Shown here: piece after piece, positions 19,024 through 27,210 of the stretch | How the letters are laid out: every line of letters begins with the position of its first letter | Numbering within the stretch: the stretch's first letter is position 1 | Assembly: GCF_015690355.1 (NCBI RefSeq) | Contig: NZ_JADPRT010000004.1 | Coordinates: 439,878 to 503,877 of the forward strand | Length of the DNA stretch: 64,000 nucleotides | Source: Streptacidiphilus fuscans | GTDB lineage: Bacteria; Actinomycetota; Actinomycetes; Streptomycetales; Streptomycetaceae | Reading direction: 5' to 3' | Position numbers and translations under genes: made by a program | The notes under the pieces: model-generated | Told to the model about the DNA's origin: nothing | Seen by the model: the letters and a program-made list of their open reading frames with translations, nothing else | The model's database searches: none

Positions 19024-21132
19024 GTGGCAGCGAAGCGATCTCCCCTCTCCGGTACGTCCCCGCGCGAATCCCGCGGCCCGGGACACAAGGCCTTGCTCGG
19101 TGTTCAGCTCGTCGGCGCCTCCGCGCTCGCCGGCGCGATCGTCGCGGGGATCGCGTTGCCCGCCGTCGGTGGGGTGGGGCTGTCGGCCAAGGCCGCTGCG
19201 AACGACTTCAACAACCTTCCCGGCGACCTCGTCGTCCCGACGCTCTCGCAGGCGTCGACGATCTACGACGCCAACGGCGGCGTCATCGCGACCGTGTACT
19301 CGCGTGACCGCACGTCCGTGCTGCTCAGCCAGATCGCCCCGGTGATGCAGAACGCGCTGGTCGACATCGAGGACCACCGCTTTTACCAGCACGGCGCCAT
19401 CGACCTCCAGGGCACGCTCCGCGCGCTCCTCAAGGACAGCAGCAGCGGCGGCGTCTCCCAGGGTGGATCGACGCTGACCCAGCAGTACGTGAAGAACGTC
19501 TTCATCGAGGAGGCCGGCGACAGCGCGGCCGGTGTCGCCGAGGCGACCCGGCAGACCGCCGGGCGCAAGATCCAGGAGCTGAAGTACGCGATCGAGCTGG
19601 AGCAGAAGCTCAGCAAGCAGCAGATCCTGGACAACTACCTGAACATCACCTACTTCGGTGGCGGCGCCTACGGCGTCGAGGCCGCGGCGGAGCTGTACTT
19701 CAGCAAGCACGCGAGCCAGCTGACGCTGCCCGAGGCGGCGCTCCTCGCCGGGCTGGTGCAGTCGCCGTCCGCCTACGACCCGGTGCAGAACCCGGCGTCG
19801 GCGTTGACCCGCCGCAACGAGGTGCTGGACGCGATGGCCAGCTACGGGAGCATCTCCACCGCCCAGGCGGTCCAGGCCAAGGCCCAGCCGCTCGGCCTGA
19901 AGGTGACCACGCCGAAGACCGGCTGCATCGCCGCCAAGGCGGGCGACGAGTTCTTCTGCAACTACGTCGAGCACGTGCTGCTGGACGACCCCGCGTTCGG
20001 CGCGACGTCGGAGGCGCGGCAGGCGCTGTTCGACCAGGGTGGGTTGAAGATCCACACCACGCTGAACCCGCAGGACCAGGCCGCCGAAGAGCAGGCCATG
20101 CAGAACCACATCTACTCCAGCGACAAGGCGGTCGCGGTCTCCAGCATGGTGCAGCCCGGCAGCGGGCAGATCCTGGCGATGGCGCAGAGCCGTCCGTTCG
20201 GCACCGGCACCAACCAGACCGAGATCAACTACAACGTCGACGCCATGCACGGTGGCGGCGAGGGCTTCCAGACCGGATCGGTCTTCAAGGCCGTCACCGC
20301 GGCGACCGCGCTCTCCCAGGGCATTCCGCTCAGCTACCCGATCAACTCGCCCGCCTCCGCGGACTATCCGGCGATGACCGACTGCGACGGCGTGGTCCAC
20401 CCGGCCGTCCCCGGCGACCAGAACGACACCACCGTCCCGTACGGGAACATCGACATGGTCAAGGCCATGGCCGACTCGGTGAACACCTACTTCGTGCCGC
20501 TGGAGGCGCAGGCGGGCCTGTGCAACGTCGTGCACATGGCGCAGAGCCTCGGGCTCGGCAACCAGGGCATGATGAACGCCGCCGGGACCGGCCTGGAGCC
20601 GCTGGCGCAGGCGCAGTCGCTGACCCTGGGCGTCAACGACCTCACCCCGCTGCAGATCGCCAACGCCTACGCGTCCTTCGCAGCCAACGGCACGTACTGC
20701 AGCCCGACGGCGATCACGCAGGTGGTCGACGCCTCCGGCAAGAGCCTCACGGTGCCGTCGGGCAACTGCCACCAGGTGCTCACGCCCGCCGTGGCGCAGC
20801 AGGTCAACACGCTGCTCCACTCGGTCGTCTCCGACCAGGGCACTGGTGCCTCGGTGGCCATCCCGTACTCGGACGCGGGCAAGACCGGTACCACCAACAG
20901 CGAGGCCCAGGCCTGGTTCGCGGGGTACACCACGCAGGTCTCGGACGCGACCGTGGTCACCAACCCGAACTACCCGCTGAACTCCCTCAACGGCGTGGAC
21001 ATCGGCGGCCACAGCTACGACCCGGCCTACGGTTACGAGACCGCCGGCCCGATCTGGCACGACGCGATGATCGCGGCGATGTCGGGCCAGCCGAACACGG
21101 CGCTGGGCTTCGCGCCCGGCCCGAAGAACTGA
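19024..21132 (+). CDS. Class A penicillin-binding protein (transglycosylase/transpeptidase)
   Basis: A 702-aa bifunctional PBP. An N-terminal signal-anchor helix (about 23-54) precedes the GT51 transglycosylase domain, with IEDHRFYQHGAIDLQG (catalytic Glu116) and QGGSTLTQQYVKN. The transpeptidase domain has SVFK (Ser419, Lys422), SVN (485-487) and KTGTTN (620-622). It polymerises and cross-links peptidoglycan on the outer face of the membrane. The C-terminus is short, with no PASTA or fibronectin domain, unlike several longer actinobacterial PBPs. The start is GTG 19024. Confidence 0.93.
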   Translation: MAAKRSPLSGTSPRESRGPGHKALLGVQLVGASALAGAIVAGIALPAVGGVGLSAKAAANDFNNLPGDLVVPTLSQASTIYDANGGVIATVYSRDRTSVLLSQIAPVMQNALVDIEDHRFYQHGAIDLQGTLRALLKDSSSGGVSQGGSTLTQQYVKNVFIEEAGDSAAGVAEATRQTAGRKIQELKYAIELEQKLSKQQILDNYLNITYFGGGAYGVEAAAELYFSKHASQLTLPEAALLAGLVQSPSAYDPVQNPASALTRRNEVLDAMASYGSISTAQAVQAKAQPLGLKVTTPKTGCIAAKAGDEFFCNYVEHVLLDDPAFGATSEARQALFDQGGLKIHTTLNPQDQAAEEQAMQNHIYSSDKAVAVSSMVQPGSGQILAMAQSRPFGTGTNQTEINYNVDAMHGGGEGFQTGSVFKAVTAATALSQGIPLSYPINSPASADYPAMTDCDGVVHPAVPGDQNDTTVPYGNIDMVKAMADSVNTYFVPLEAQAGLCNVVHMAQSLGLGNQGMMNAAGTGLEPLAQAQSLTLGVNDLTPLQIANAYASFAANGTYCSPTAITQVVDASGKSLTVPSGNCHQVLTPAVAQQVNTLLHSVVSDQGTGASVAIPYSDAGKTGTTNSEAQAWFAGYTTQVSDATVVTNPNYPLNSLNGVDIGGHSYDPAYGYETAGPIWHDAMIAAMSGQPNTALGFAPGPKN

Positions 21133-21235
21133 GAACTGAGTTCTGACGAACTGCACCTGCCGGTGGCCCCGCGCGGCGGAATGATGACCATGTCCGCCGC
21201 GTTGGGCTGGGTGGAACGGACCGAAGGAGGATCTC

Positions 21236-21745
21236 GTGGTGGCGCAGACGGAGAAGGCTGTCCTGGCGGGCGGTTGTTTCTGGGGCATGCAGCAGCTGAT
21301 CCGGCGGCAGCCGGGCGTACTGACGACGAGGGTCGGCTACAGCGGAGGTGACGTCCCCAACGCCACCTACCGCAATCACGGCACCCACGCGGAGTCGATC
21401 GAGATCGTCTACGACCCGGCCGAGACCGACTACCGGGCGATCCTGGAGTTCTTCTTCCAGATCCACGACCCGACGACCAAGGACCGCCAGGGCAACGACA
21501 TCGGCGCCAGCTACCGCTCGGCGATCTTCTACCTGGACGACGAGCAGAAGCGGATCGCCGAGGACACCATCGCGGACGTGGAGGCGTCCGGGCTGTGGCC
21601 CGGCAAGGTCGTCACCGAGGTGGCCCCGATCGGGCCGTTCTGGGAGGCCGAGCCGGAGCACCAGGACTACCTGGAGCGCTACCCCAACGGCTACACCTGC
21701 CACTTCCCCCGTCCGGGCTGGAAGCTGCCGCGCCGCGAGAGCTGA
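21236..21745 (+). CDS. msrA: Peptide methionine sulfoxide reductase MsrA
   Basis: A 169-aa enzyme that reduces methionine-S-sulfoxide in proteins and free Met. The active-site GGCFWG (nucleophilic Cys near residue 14), [18 protein letters not shown] and [13 protein letters not shown] are all present. It has the C-terminal [10 protein letters not shown], whose Cys may act in recycling. GGAGG stands 6-7 nt before GTG 21236; GTG 21239 is equally possible. It is a monocistronic unit followed by a strong terminator. Confidence 0.95.
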   Translation: MVAQTEKAVLAGGCFWGMQQLIRRQPGVLTTRVGYSGGDVPNATYRNHGTHAESIEIVYDPAETDYRAILEFFFQIHDPTTKDRQGNDIGASYRSAIFYLDDEQKRIAEDTIADVEASGLWPGKVVTEVAPIGPFWEAEPEHQDYLERYPNGYTCHFPRPGWKLPRRES

Positions 21746-21763
21746 GCGACGCCCGATCGCACC

Positions 21764-21803
21764 ATCGCGCCCCGGACCGGCAAGCCCGGTTCCGGGGCGC
21801 GAT
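21764..21803 (+). terminator. Hairpin terminator after msrA
   Basis: A 13-bp perfect stem (21764-21776 with 21791-21803), extended by four more pairs across a one-base bulge. Confidence 0.85.
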
Positions 21804-21826
21804 CGTTGTGCGGCTATGGTGTCCCG

Positions 21827-22879
21827 ATGCCCGACACCGCCGTGACCGCAGCTCCGACCGCGACCTCGACCGCGACCTCGACCGCGACCTTGTCCGCCAC
21901 CTCGACCGTCCGCACCCGTCTCTACCGTGACGGGAAGCTCGCCCTGGAGAACTTCCCGGCCGCCGAGATCTCGGACCACGTCGCCGAGGACGGCTCGGTG
22001 GTCTGGCTCGACCTCTGCGCACCGACCCCGGACGACTTCGCGCTGCTCACCGAGGAGTTCGGCCTCCACGAGCTCGCCGTCGAGGACGCCCGCCACGAGC
22101 ACCAGCGGCCCAAGCTGGACCGCTACAAGGACCACTGCTTCCTCTCCATGTACGCGGTGTGCGCCGCCCATGACCACGAGGACCTGGTCATCCGCGAGCT
22201 GTCGGTCTTCGTCACCGCGAACGCGCTGATCACCGTCCGGACGGACGACCGGTTCGACATGGACGACGTCGTCTCCCGCTGGGACGACGCGCCGGAGCTC
22301 GGCCAGTTCGGCGTCGGCTTCCTGCTGCACGGGCTGCTCGACCACGTCGTGGACGGGCACTTCCGCGCCGTGCAGGACATGGACGACCGGATCGAGGAGC
22401 TGGAGGACATCCTCTTCGACGCCAACGCCAAGGAGACCCGCGACATCCAGCGCGCGTCCTTCGCCCTGCGCAAGAGCCTGGTCCGGCTGCGGCGGATGGC
22501 GCTGCCGATGCGCGAGATGGTCAACACCCTGATGCGCCGCGACGTGCACGTCGTGGCCGACCCGATGATGCCGTACTACCAGGACGTCTACGACCACGTG
22601 CTGCGGGTGACCGAGTGGACCGAGTCGCTGCGCGACATGGTCGGCTCGATCATGGAGACCAATCTGACGGTCCAGGGCAACCGGATGAACATGATCATGA
22701 AGAAGGTGACCAGCTGGGCGTCGATCGTCGCCGTCCCGACCGCCGTCACCGGCTTCTACGGCCAGAACGTCCCGTACCCGGGCTTCGGCACCGAGTGGGG
22801 CTTCTGGGTCTCGACCGGCGTGACGATCGGCATCTCGGTCGCGCTCTACTTCGGCTTCAAGCGCCGCGACTGGATCTGA
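21827..22879 (+). CDS. corA: CorA-family magnesium/cobalt channel homologue with GQN signature
   Basis: A 350-aa protein. A Thr/Ala/Ser N-terminal repeat (about 8-24, coded by a GCGACCTCGACC repeat) is followed by the cytoplasmic funnel domain with EFGLHELAVEDARHEHQRPK and the long stalk helix. Two C-terminal membrane helices flank YGQNVPYPG. The canonical CorA pore signature is GMN; here Met is Gln. It forms a pentameric divalent cation channel in the family. The variant may alter selectivity, or belong to a known actinobacterial subclade. The start ATG 21827 is chosen over GTG 21806. No M-box precedes it. Confidence 0.88.
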   Translation: MPDTAVTAAPTATSTATSTATLSATSTVRTRLYRDGKLALENFPAAEISDHVAEDGSVVWLDLCAPTPDDFALLTEEFGLHELAVEDARHEHQRPKLDRYKDHCFLSMYAVCAAHDHEDLVIRELSVFVTANALITVRTDDRFDMDDVVSRWDDAPELGQFGVGFLLHGLLDHVVDGHFRAVQDMDDRIEELEDILFDANAKETRDIQRASFALRKSLVRLRRMALPMREMVNTLMRRDVHVVADPMMPYYQDVYDHVLRVTEWTESLRDMVGSIMETNLTVQGNRMNMIMKKVTSWASIVAVPTAVTGFYGQNVPYPGFGTEWGFWVSTGVTIGISVALYFGFKRRDWI

Positions 22880-22952
22880 GCGGGGAGATCGGAACTGCCT
22901 CGGGCGGGGTAAGAGAGACGCGGGGGACCTCTTTCGACCGGAGGTGCTTCTG

Positions 22953-23558
22953 ATGAGTATCGAGACCCACATCGACCGCGACCGCGCCCAAGGCGACCTG
23001 CTCGACGGCCTGATCGCCGACCACGAGGAAATCACCCGGACCTTCAGCGCCTTCCTGGGCGTCGGCTTCGGCCACCCGGAGCGCAAGGAGATCGCCGACC
23101 AGGTCACCCGCCAGATCGTGGCGCACGACGCCATCGAGGAGGCGCTGGTCTACCCGATGATCCGCGAGCGGACCGAGGGCGGCAGTGCGATGGCCGTCCC
23201 GTGCCTCGGCGCGCACGCCCAGACCGACGTGCTGCTGCGCCGGATCCGTCTGCTCGACGCGCACGCGCCCGGCTTCGACCGGCTGATGGGCGTGCTGGGA
23301 ACCCACGTCACCGGGCACATGCACTGGGAGGAGGCACAGGTCTTCCCGCTGCTGCGCGCCACGCTGGACCAGGAGGAGCTGGACCAGCTCGGCGACCGGG
23401 CGCGCGGGATGCGCCGCCACCCGCTGCTGGAACCGGCCCCGCACCCGGGCATCGAACCGCCGGCGGACGACTACCGCCCGGCGGAGCGCACCACGACGGG
23501 CAAACTGCGCTACCTCTTCACCCCTGCGGGAGGCTGGGACCGGATGCGTCCGCACTGA
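22953..23558 (+). CDS. Hemerythrin HHE-domain protein
   Basis: A 201-aa protein whose first 150 residues form a hemerythrin-like four-helix bundle. Metal-ligand candidates are LIADHEEI, VAHDAIEEALVYP, LGAHAQTD, and GTHVTGHMHWEEAQVFP. Family members bind a diiron centre and sense or carry oxygen, NO or iron. The C-terminal 50 residues are basic and unstructured. GGAGG sits 8 nt before ATG 22953. Its last 41 nt overlap the end of the convergent DUF2637 gene. Confidence 0.88.
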   Translation: MSIETHIDRDRAQGDLLDGLIADHEEITRTFSAFLGVGFGHPERKEIADQVTRQIVAHDAIEEALVYPMIRERTEGGSAMAVPCLGAHAQTDVLLRRIRLLDAHAPGFDRLMGVLGTHVTGHMHWEEAQVFPLLRATLDQEELDQLGDRARGMRRHPLLEPAPHPGIEPPADDYRPAERTTTGKLRYLFTPAGGWDRMRPH

Positions 23559-24660
23559 CGTCACTGGCTCCACTGACGCCTGCGGGGACGGGGTCGGCTA
23601 CCGGTTCGGTCTCGGCGTCGGCGGGGACGTGCGGGGCGGCCTGCTGCGCCGCGGTCCAGCGTGCCTGGAACGACGGCAGGAGCCGGAGCAGGTAGCCGAC
23701 GCGCAGCGGCTCGCCGGTACGTCCCTTGATGTCGTGCTGCTCGAAGAGCCAGGCGGACAGCTGCTCGGCGTTCGGGTGGGCGCCGTGCTGCCGGGTGTAC
23801 TCGTCGAAGCCGTGCTGGTACTGCTCGATGGGCGTGCCGGCGCCGAACACGGTCGGCGTGGACGGGACGGTCACGGGGACCGCTTCCTGCTGCTCTTCGA
23901 CCGGCTCCGTCACGCCCTGCTCGGGCTCGGTAGGCGCGGGCGGCAGCGCGGGGCGGACCGGGGGAGCGGGGGCGGGCTCGGGCTCGATCCGGGCGATCTC
24001 CAGCTCGAACTCGGGCAGCCGTTCGCCCAGGTTGGCCAGCTTGAGCAGCAGGATCTGGTCGACCGGCGCCTTCTGCCGCCAGAACAGGCCGTAGCGCGAC
24101 CGCAGTCGGGCCCGGAAGACCAGTCGGCGGCGCTCCATCTCCAGCGCGTCCTGGTAGTTGCGCAGCTCCCACAGCTGGCGGCGGCGCCAGAGCCGGAAGG
24201 TGGCGACGGGGGCGAAGAACCAACGGCCCAGCCGCGTCCCCTCCATGAACTGGTTGGCCTCGATCTGGGCCATCCGCCCGACCATGTGGCGCGCCGCCTC
24301 GATCGCCGCGACGAACAGCAGCGGGACGACCGCGTGCATGCTCGTGGCCAGCGGATTCGGCCAGGCCGAGGCGGCGTTGAAGACGACGGTCGCCGCCGTC
24401 AGCAGCCACGCCAACTGGCGCAGCAGCGCCAGCGGGATCCGCATCCAGGTCAGCAGCAGGTCCAGCGCCAGGAAGACGGTGATGCCGACGTCGATGCCGA
24501 CGGGCAGCACGTAGGCGAACCAGCCGAAGCCGTTGCGCTGGGCCAGCCGCATCACGGCGTCGTACGAGCCGACGAACCCGATCATCGCGATCACCAGCGT
24601 CCCGGTGACCACGACGAGCGCCAGCCTTCTTTGCCCGCGCAGCAGTTGGCGGCGTTCCAT
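23518..24660 (-). CDS. DUF2637 membrane protein
   Basis: A 380-aa protein with four N-terminal membrane helices (about 12-130; FVGSYDAVMRLAQRNGF between the first two) that match DUF2637. A juxtamembrane region of basic helices (LWRRRQLWELRNYQD) follows, then a Pro/Glu/Val-rich linker and a C-terminal helical part with QYQHGFDEYTRQHG. DUF2637 proteins occur on actinobacterial plasmids and integrative elements (Spd-like transfer functions) and also as chromosomal copies. No other transfer genes are seen here. The gene lies 49 nt downstream of the SDR gene. Confidence 0.8.
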   Translation of the reverse strand: MERRQLLRGQRRLALVVVTGTLVIAMIGFVGSYDAVMRLAQRNGFGWFAYVLPVGIDVGITVFLALDLLLTWMRIPLALLRQLAWLLTAATVVFNAASAWPNPLATSMHAVVPLLFVAAIEAARHMVGRMAQIEANQFMEGTRLGRWFFAPVATFRLWRRRQLWELRNYQDALEMERRRLVFRARLRSRYGLFWRQKAPVDQILLLKLANLGERLPEFELEIARIEPEPAPAPPVRPALPPAPTEPEQGVTEPVEEQQEAVPVTVPSTPTVFGAGTPIEQYQHGFDEYTRQHGAHPNAEQLSAWLFEQHDIKGRTGEPLRVGYLLRLLPSFQARWTAAQQAAPHVPADAETEPVADPVPAGVSGASDVSADASGPSLPQG

Positions 24661-24709
24661 GTCCCGTCCCCTTGGAAGTGCTCGGTTGTCCGTTCCGCCG
24701 TGCCGCGGG

Positions 24710-25480
24710 TCAGACCGTGGTGCCGATGCCGCCGTCGACCGGGATGACCGCGCCGGTGACGTAGGAACCCGCCCGGCTGGACAGGTAGACCGCGACCCCC
24801 GCCATGTCGTCCGGGCGGCCGATCCGGCGCAGCGGCGCGGCCTGGGCGATCGCCTCGCCGAAGGACTCCAGCGTCGCGGCCATCATCTTGGACTCGAACG
24901 GGCCCGGGGCGATCGCGTTGACGGTGATGCCCTGCGGCCCGAGCTCCTTCGCCAGCACGCGGGTCAGGTGGTGCAGCCCGGCCTTGCTGGCCGCGTAGGA
25001 GTAGGCGGGGAGTGGGCTGACGTGCAGGCCGTCGATGGAGCCGACGTTGATGACGCGGGCCGGGGCCTCGTCCGTGGCGGCCGCGCGCAGCTGCGGCAGC
25101 AGGGCCTGGGTGAGCAGGAACGGGCTGCGCAGGTTCAGGTCCATGACCTTGTCCCAGCCGCTGACCGGGAACTCGTCCAGCGGCGCACCCCAGGTCGCGC
25201 CTGCGTTGTTGACCAGGATGTGCAGCCGCTCCTCACGGGCGGCGAGCTCCTGGGCGAGGCGGTGGCACTCCTCCACCTGCGACAGGTCGGCCGGGAGCGC
25301 CACGGCCTCGCCGTACTGGGCGAGCTCCTTGACGGCTGCCTCACAGGCCTCCGGCTTGCGCGAGCTGACGTAGACCTTCGCGCCCGCCTGGACCAGTCCG
25401 CGCGCGATCATCAGGCCGATGCCCCGGGTGCCTCCGGTGACGAGGGCGGTCTTTCCGGCGACGGAGAAGAGATCGTTCAC
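24710..25480 (-). CDS. SDR-family oxidoreductase (3-oxoacyl-reductase-like)
   Basis: A 256-aa Rossmann enzyme: TGGTRGIG (NADP(H) motif), LVNNAGATWG, INVGSIDG and YSYAASK (catalytic Tyr-Lys), then VDGGIGTTV at the C-terminus. The PAYSYAASKAGLHHL form and GGTRGIG resemble RhlG/FabG-like beta-ketoacyl or alcohol dehydrogenases. Substrate is unknown. GTG 25480 is the best start, as a longer reading upstream is Pro/Arg-rich noise. It is divergent from the site-2 protease gene. Confidence 0.88.
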   Translation of the reverse strand: MNDLFSVAGKTALVTGGTRGIGLMIARGLVQAGAKVYVSSRKPEACEAAVKELAQYGEAVALPADLSQVEECHRLAQELAAREERLHILVNNAGATWGAPLDEFPVSGWDKVMDLNLRSPFLLTQALLPQLRAAATDEAPARVINVGSIDGLHVSPLPAYSYAASKAGLHHLTRVLAKELGPQGITVNAIAPGPFESKMMAATLESFGEAIAQAAPLRRIGRPDDMAGVAVYLSSRAGSYVTGAVIPVDGGIGTTV

Positions 25481-25666
25481 GGCGGGCTCCGGGAGTCGTG
25501 GGCGTAGGCGTGGGGTGATCTTGCGCGGCCCCAACCTAGAGGGTCCGCGCGCCGGTGTGCCAGGTGGGTCCGGCATCAGCGCATGACCCCGGCGCCGGGG
25601 CCTGTTTGAGCGCCCCTCCCGGGCGCAGACTCTCCAGGGAGGGACGTAGGAAGGGAGGCGGTGGCC

Positions 25667-26812
25667 ATGAACGGTTCCGTGCCCCTGGGCAGGCTCTTCG
25701 GGATCCCGCTGCGGGTCCACTGGAGTGCGCCGCTGCTCGTCTTCCTGCTGACCCTCGGTCTGGCCGCGAACGTCCTACCCGCCTGGGTGCCGGGGCGCTC
25801 CTCCGGCGTCTACCTGCTCGGCGGCCTGGTCGGGGCGCTGCTGCTGATCGCCAGCCTGGTGCTGCACGAGGTCGCCCACGGCGTGGTCGCCCGGCGGGCG
25901 GGGACGCGGGTCGACGACATGACCGTCTGGGGACTCGGTGGCGTGACCCGGATCGGACGGCTGCACGGCCCCGGCCGGGAGCTGCTGGTGGCGCTCGCGG
26001 GCCCGGTGGTCAGCCTGCTCGTCGCGGCGGCCACCTGGGGCGTGGGGCTGGTGGCGCTGAACGTGCTGGACTGGGACGTGCCGGCGGCGGTGCTGATCTG
26101 GACCGGCGTGATCAACCTGCTGGTCGCCGTCTTCAACCTGCTGCCCGGCGCGCCGCTGGACGGCGGCCGGGTGCTGCAGGCGGTGCTCTGGTGGCGCGGC
26201 GGCGACCGGGACCGGGCCGAGCGGCAGGCCGGTCGCTGCGGCCAGGCGCTCGGCGGGGTGATGGTGCTGGGCGGCTGGATCGTGCTGCTGCGCACCGCGA
26301 CCGGCTCGGCGGGCGTATGGCTGCTGCTGGTCGGCGGGTTCCTCGTGGTGGCCGCCTCGGCGGAGGTCCGGCACGCGGCGCTGGCCGCGTCCGCGCGGGG
26401 CGTCCGGGTCGGCGAGGCGATGACCACGCCCGCGTTCACCCGGCCCGACTGGTCCACGGTCGACCGCGTCTTCGAGGAGAGCACCACCTGGCGCAGCCTC
26501 GGTGCGGTCCCGGTCGTGGACTTCAACGGCTACCCGAGCGGCGTGGTCCGCTGGCGCACGGTGCTGGGCATCCCGCCCGGTCGGCGCGGTGCGGTGCGGC
26601 TGCGGGACGTCGCCGTGCCGCTGTCGACCTGGGCGACGGCGTCGACGCAGGACGACCTGCTGGACGCGCTGGACGACAGCCGGGGACGGCTGCCGCTGCT
26701 CGTCCTCGACGGAGGACTCCTGGTCGGCGCCGTCACCACGCTCGACCTGGCCCGGCTGGTCCGTTCGGCGACTAGAGCTGGAAGTGCATGGACATCCGGC
26801 AGTGGCCGGTGA
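25667..26812 (+). CDS. Site-2 protease (M50) with CBS domains
   Basis: A 381-aa intramembrane zinc metalloprotease. The active site HEVAH (His67, Glu68, His71) lies in a membrane helix, and the partner motif FNLLPGAPLDGGR gives the third ligand Asp. Six or so helices precede a C-terminal pair of CBS-like modules (about 245-375; VGEAMTTPAFTRPDW). This is the SpoIVFB/Rip3 type with C-terminal CBS regulation. It may cleave anti-sigma factors or other membrane substrates. ATG 25667 is preferred over GTG 25661 because AGGGAGG is 8 nt away. Its 3' end overlaps the convergent small Cys/His peptide gene by 41 nt. Confidence 0.9.
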   Translation: MNGSVPLGRLFGIPLRVHWSAPLLVFLLTLGLAANVLPAWVPGRSSGVYLLGGLVGALLLIASLVLHEVAHGVVARRAGTRVDDMTVWGLGGVTRIGRLHGPGRELLVALAGPVVSLLVAAATWGVGLVALNVLDWDVPAAVLIWTGVINLLVAVFNLLPGAPLDGGRVLQAVLWWRGGDRDRAERQAGRCGQALGGVMVLGGWIVLLRTATGSAGVWLLLVGGFLVVAASAEVRHAALAASARGVRVGEAMTTPAFTRPDWSTVDRVFEESTTWRSLGAVPVVDFNGYPSGVVRWRTVLGIPPGRRGAVRLRDVAVPLSTWATASTQDDLLDALDDSRGRLPLLVLDGGLLVGAVTTLDLARLVRSATRAGSAWTSGSGR

Positions 26813-26978
26813 GGGCGAGCACCTCGTCCTCGTCGGCGTCATGGTCCGCGGGCGCGGCGTCGGCCGGGCGCGCCGGGGTGGCCGCGTTCGCTGGACGGGC
26901 CGGACGGGTCGGGCGGGCCGGGGCGACGGGGACGTCGAGAGCGGGGAAATCGTCGAGAACCATCACTGGCTGAGTCAT
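26772..26978 (-). CDS. Small peptide with His/Cys/Met-rich C-terminus, divergent from znu operon
   Basis: A 68-aa ORF (MTQPVMVLDDFPALDVPV start; ATG 26963 would give 63 aa) on the minus strand. Its middle is Pro/Ala/Arg-rich, followed by an acidic DHDADEDE patch and the tail LALTGHCRMSMHFQL. Third codon positions are almost all G/C in this frame, which argues for a real gene. The tail could bind a metal through HCxMxMH, or act as the core of a modified peptide; both are inference. I do not recognise the family. It is read away from a Zur-like inverted repeat shared with znuA. Confidence 0.6.
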   Translation of the reverse strand: MTQPVMVLDDFPALDVPVAPARPTRPARPANAATPARPADAAPADHDADEDEVLALTGHCRMSMHFQL

Positions 26979-27107
26979 GCCACCAGTTCACCGCCGTCCG
27001 GGCCCGCGTGGGGCGGTCCTTGACGCGCTCCGAGCGCTCGGGCGGCAGACCCTGACGCGCTCTTGGCGCGGGCCTGGCACCGGGCGCCCCGGACGGGCGA
27101 GCGCGGG

Positions 27108-27152
27108 AACGGTTTTCATCTCACACCCATTCGGGCTACGATGAAAACCGTT
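27108..27152. promoter_or_regulatory. Zur-like inverted repeat between znuA and the small-peptide gene
   Basis: AACGGTTTTCAT (27108-27119) and ATGAAAACCGTT (27141-27152) form a perfect 12-bp inverted repeat with a 21-nt spacer. Each arm contains a TGAAAAC-C-GTTT half resembling the actinobacterial Zur box (TGAAAATNATTTTCA type). The right copy reads TGAAAACCGTTTCCA, close to the 7-1-7 palindrome. Position 60-100 nt before znuA fits a zinc-responsive operator. Confidence 0.75.
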
Positions 27153-27210
27153 TCCAAGTTAACCTGAAGACATCACCGCACCGATGTCCCAGCCCAGGGG
27201 GTCCCTGATC

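Noticed and set aside
23518..24660. DUF2637 gene as evidence of an integrated conjugative element
   Set aside because: No integrase, excisionase, Tra protein, att repeat or tRNA is nearby, and chromosomal DUF2637 genes are common.
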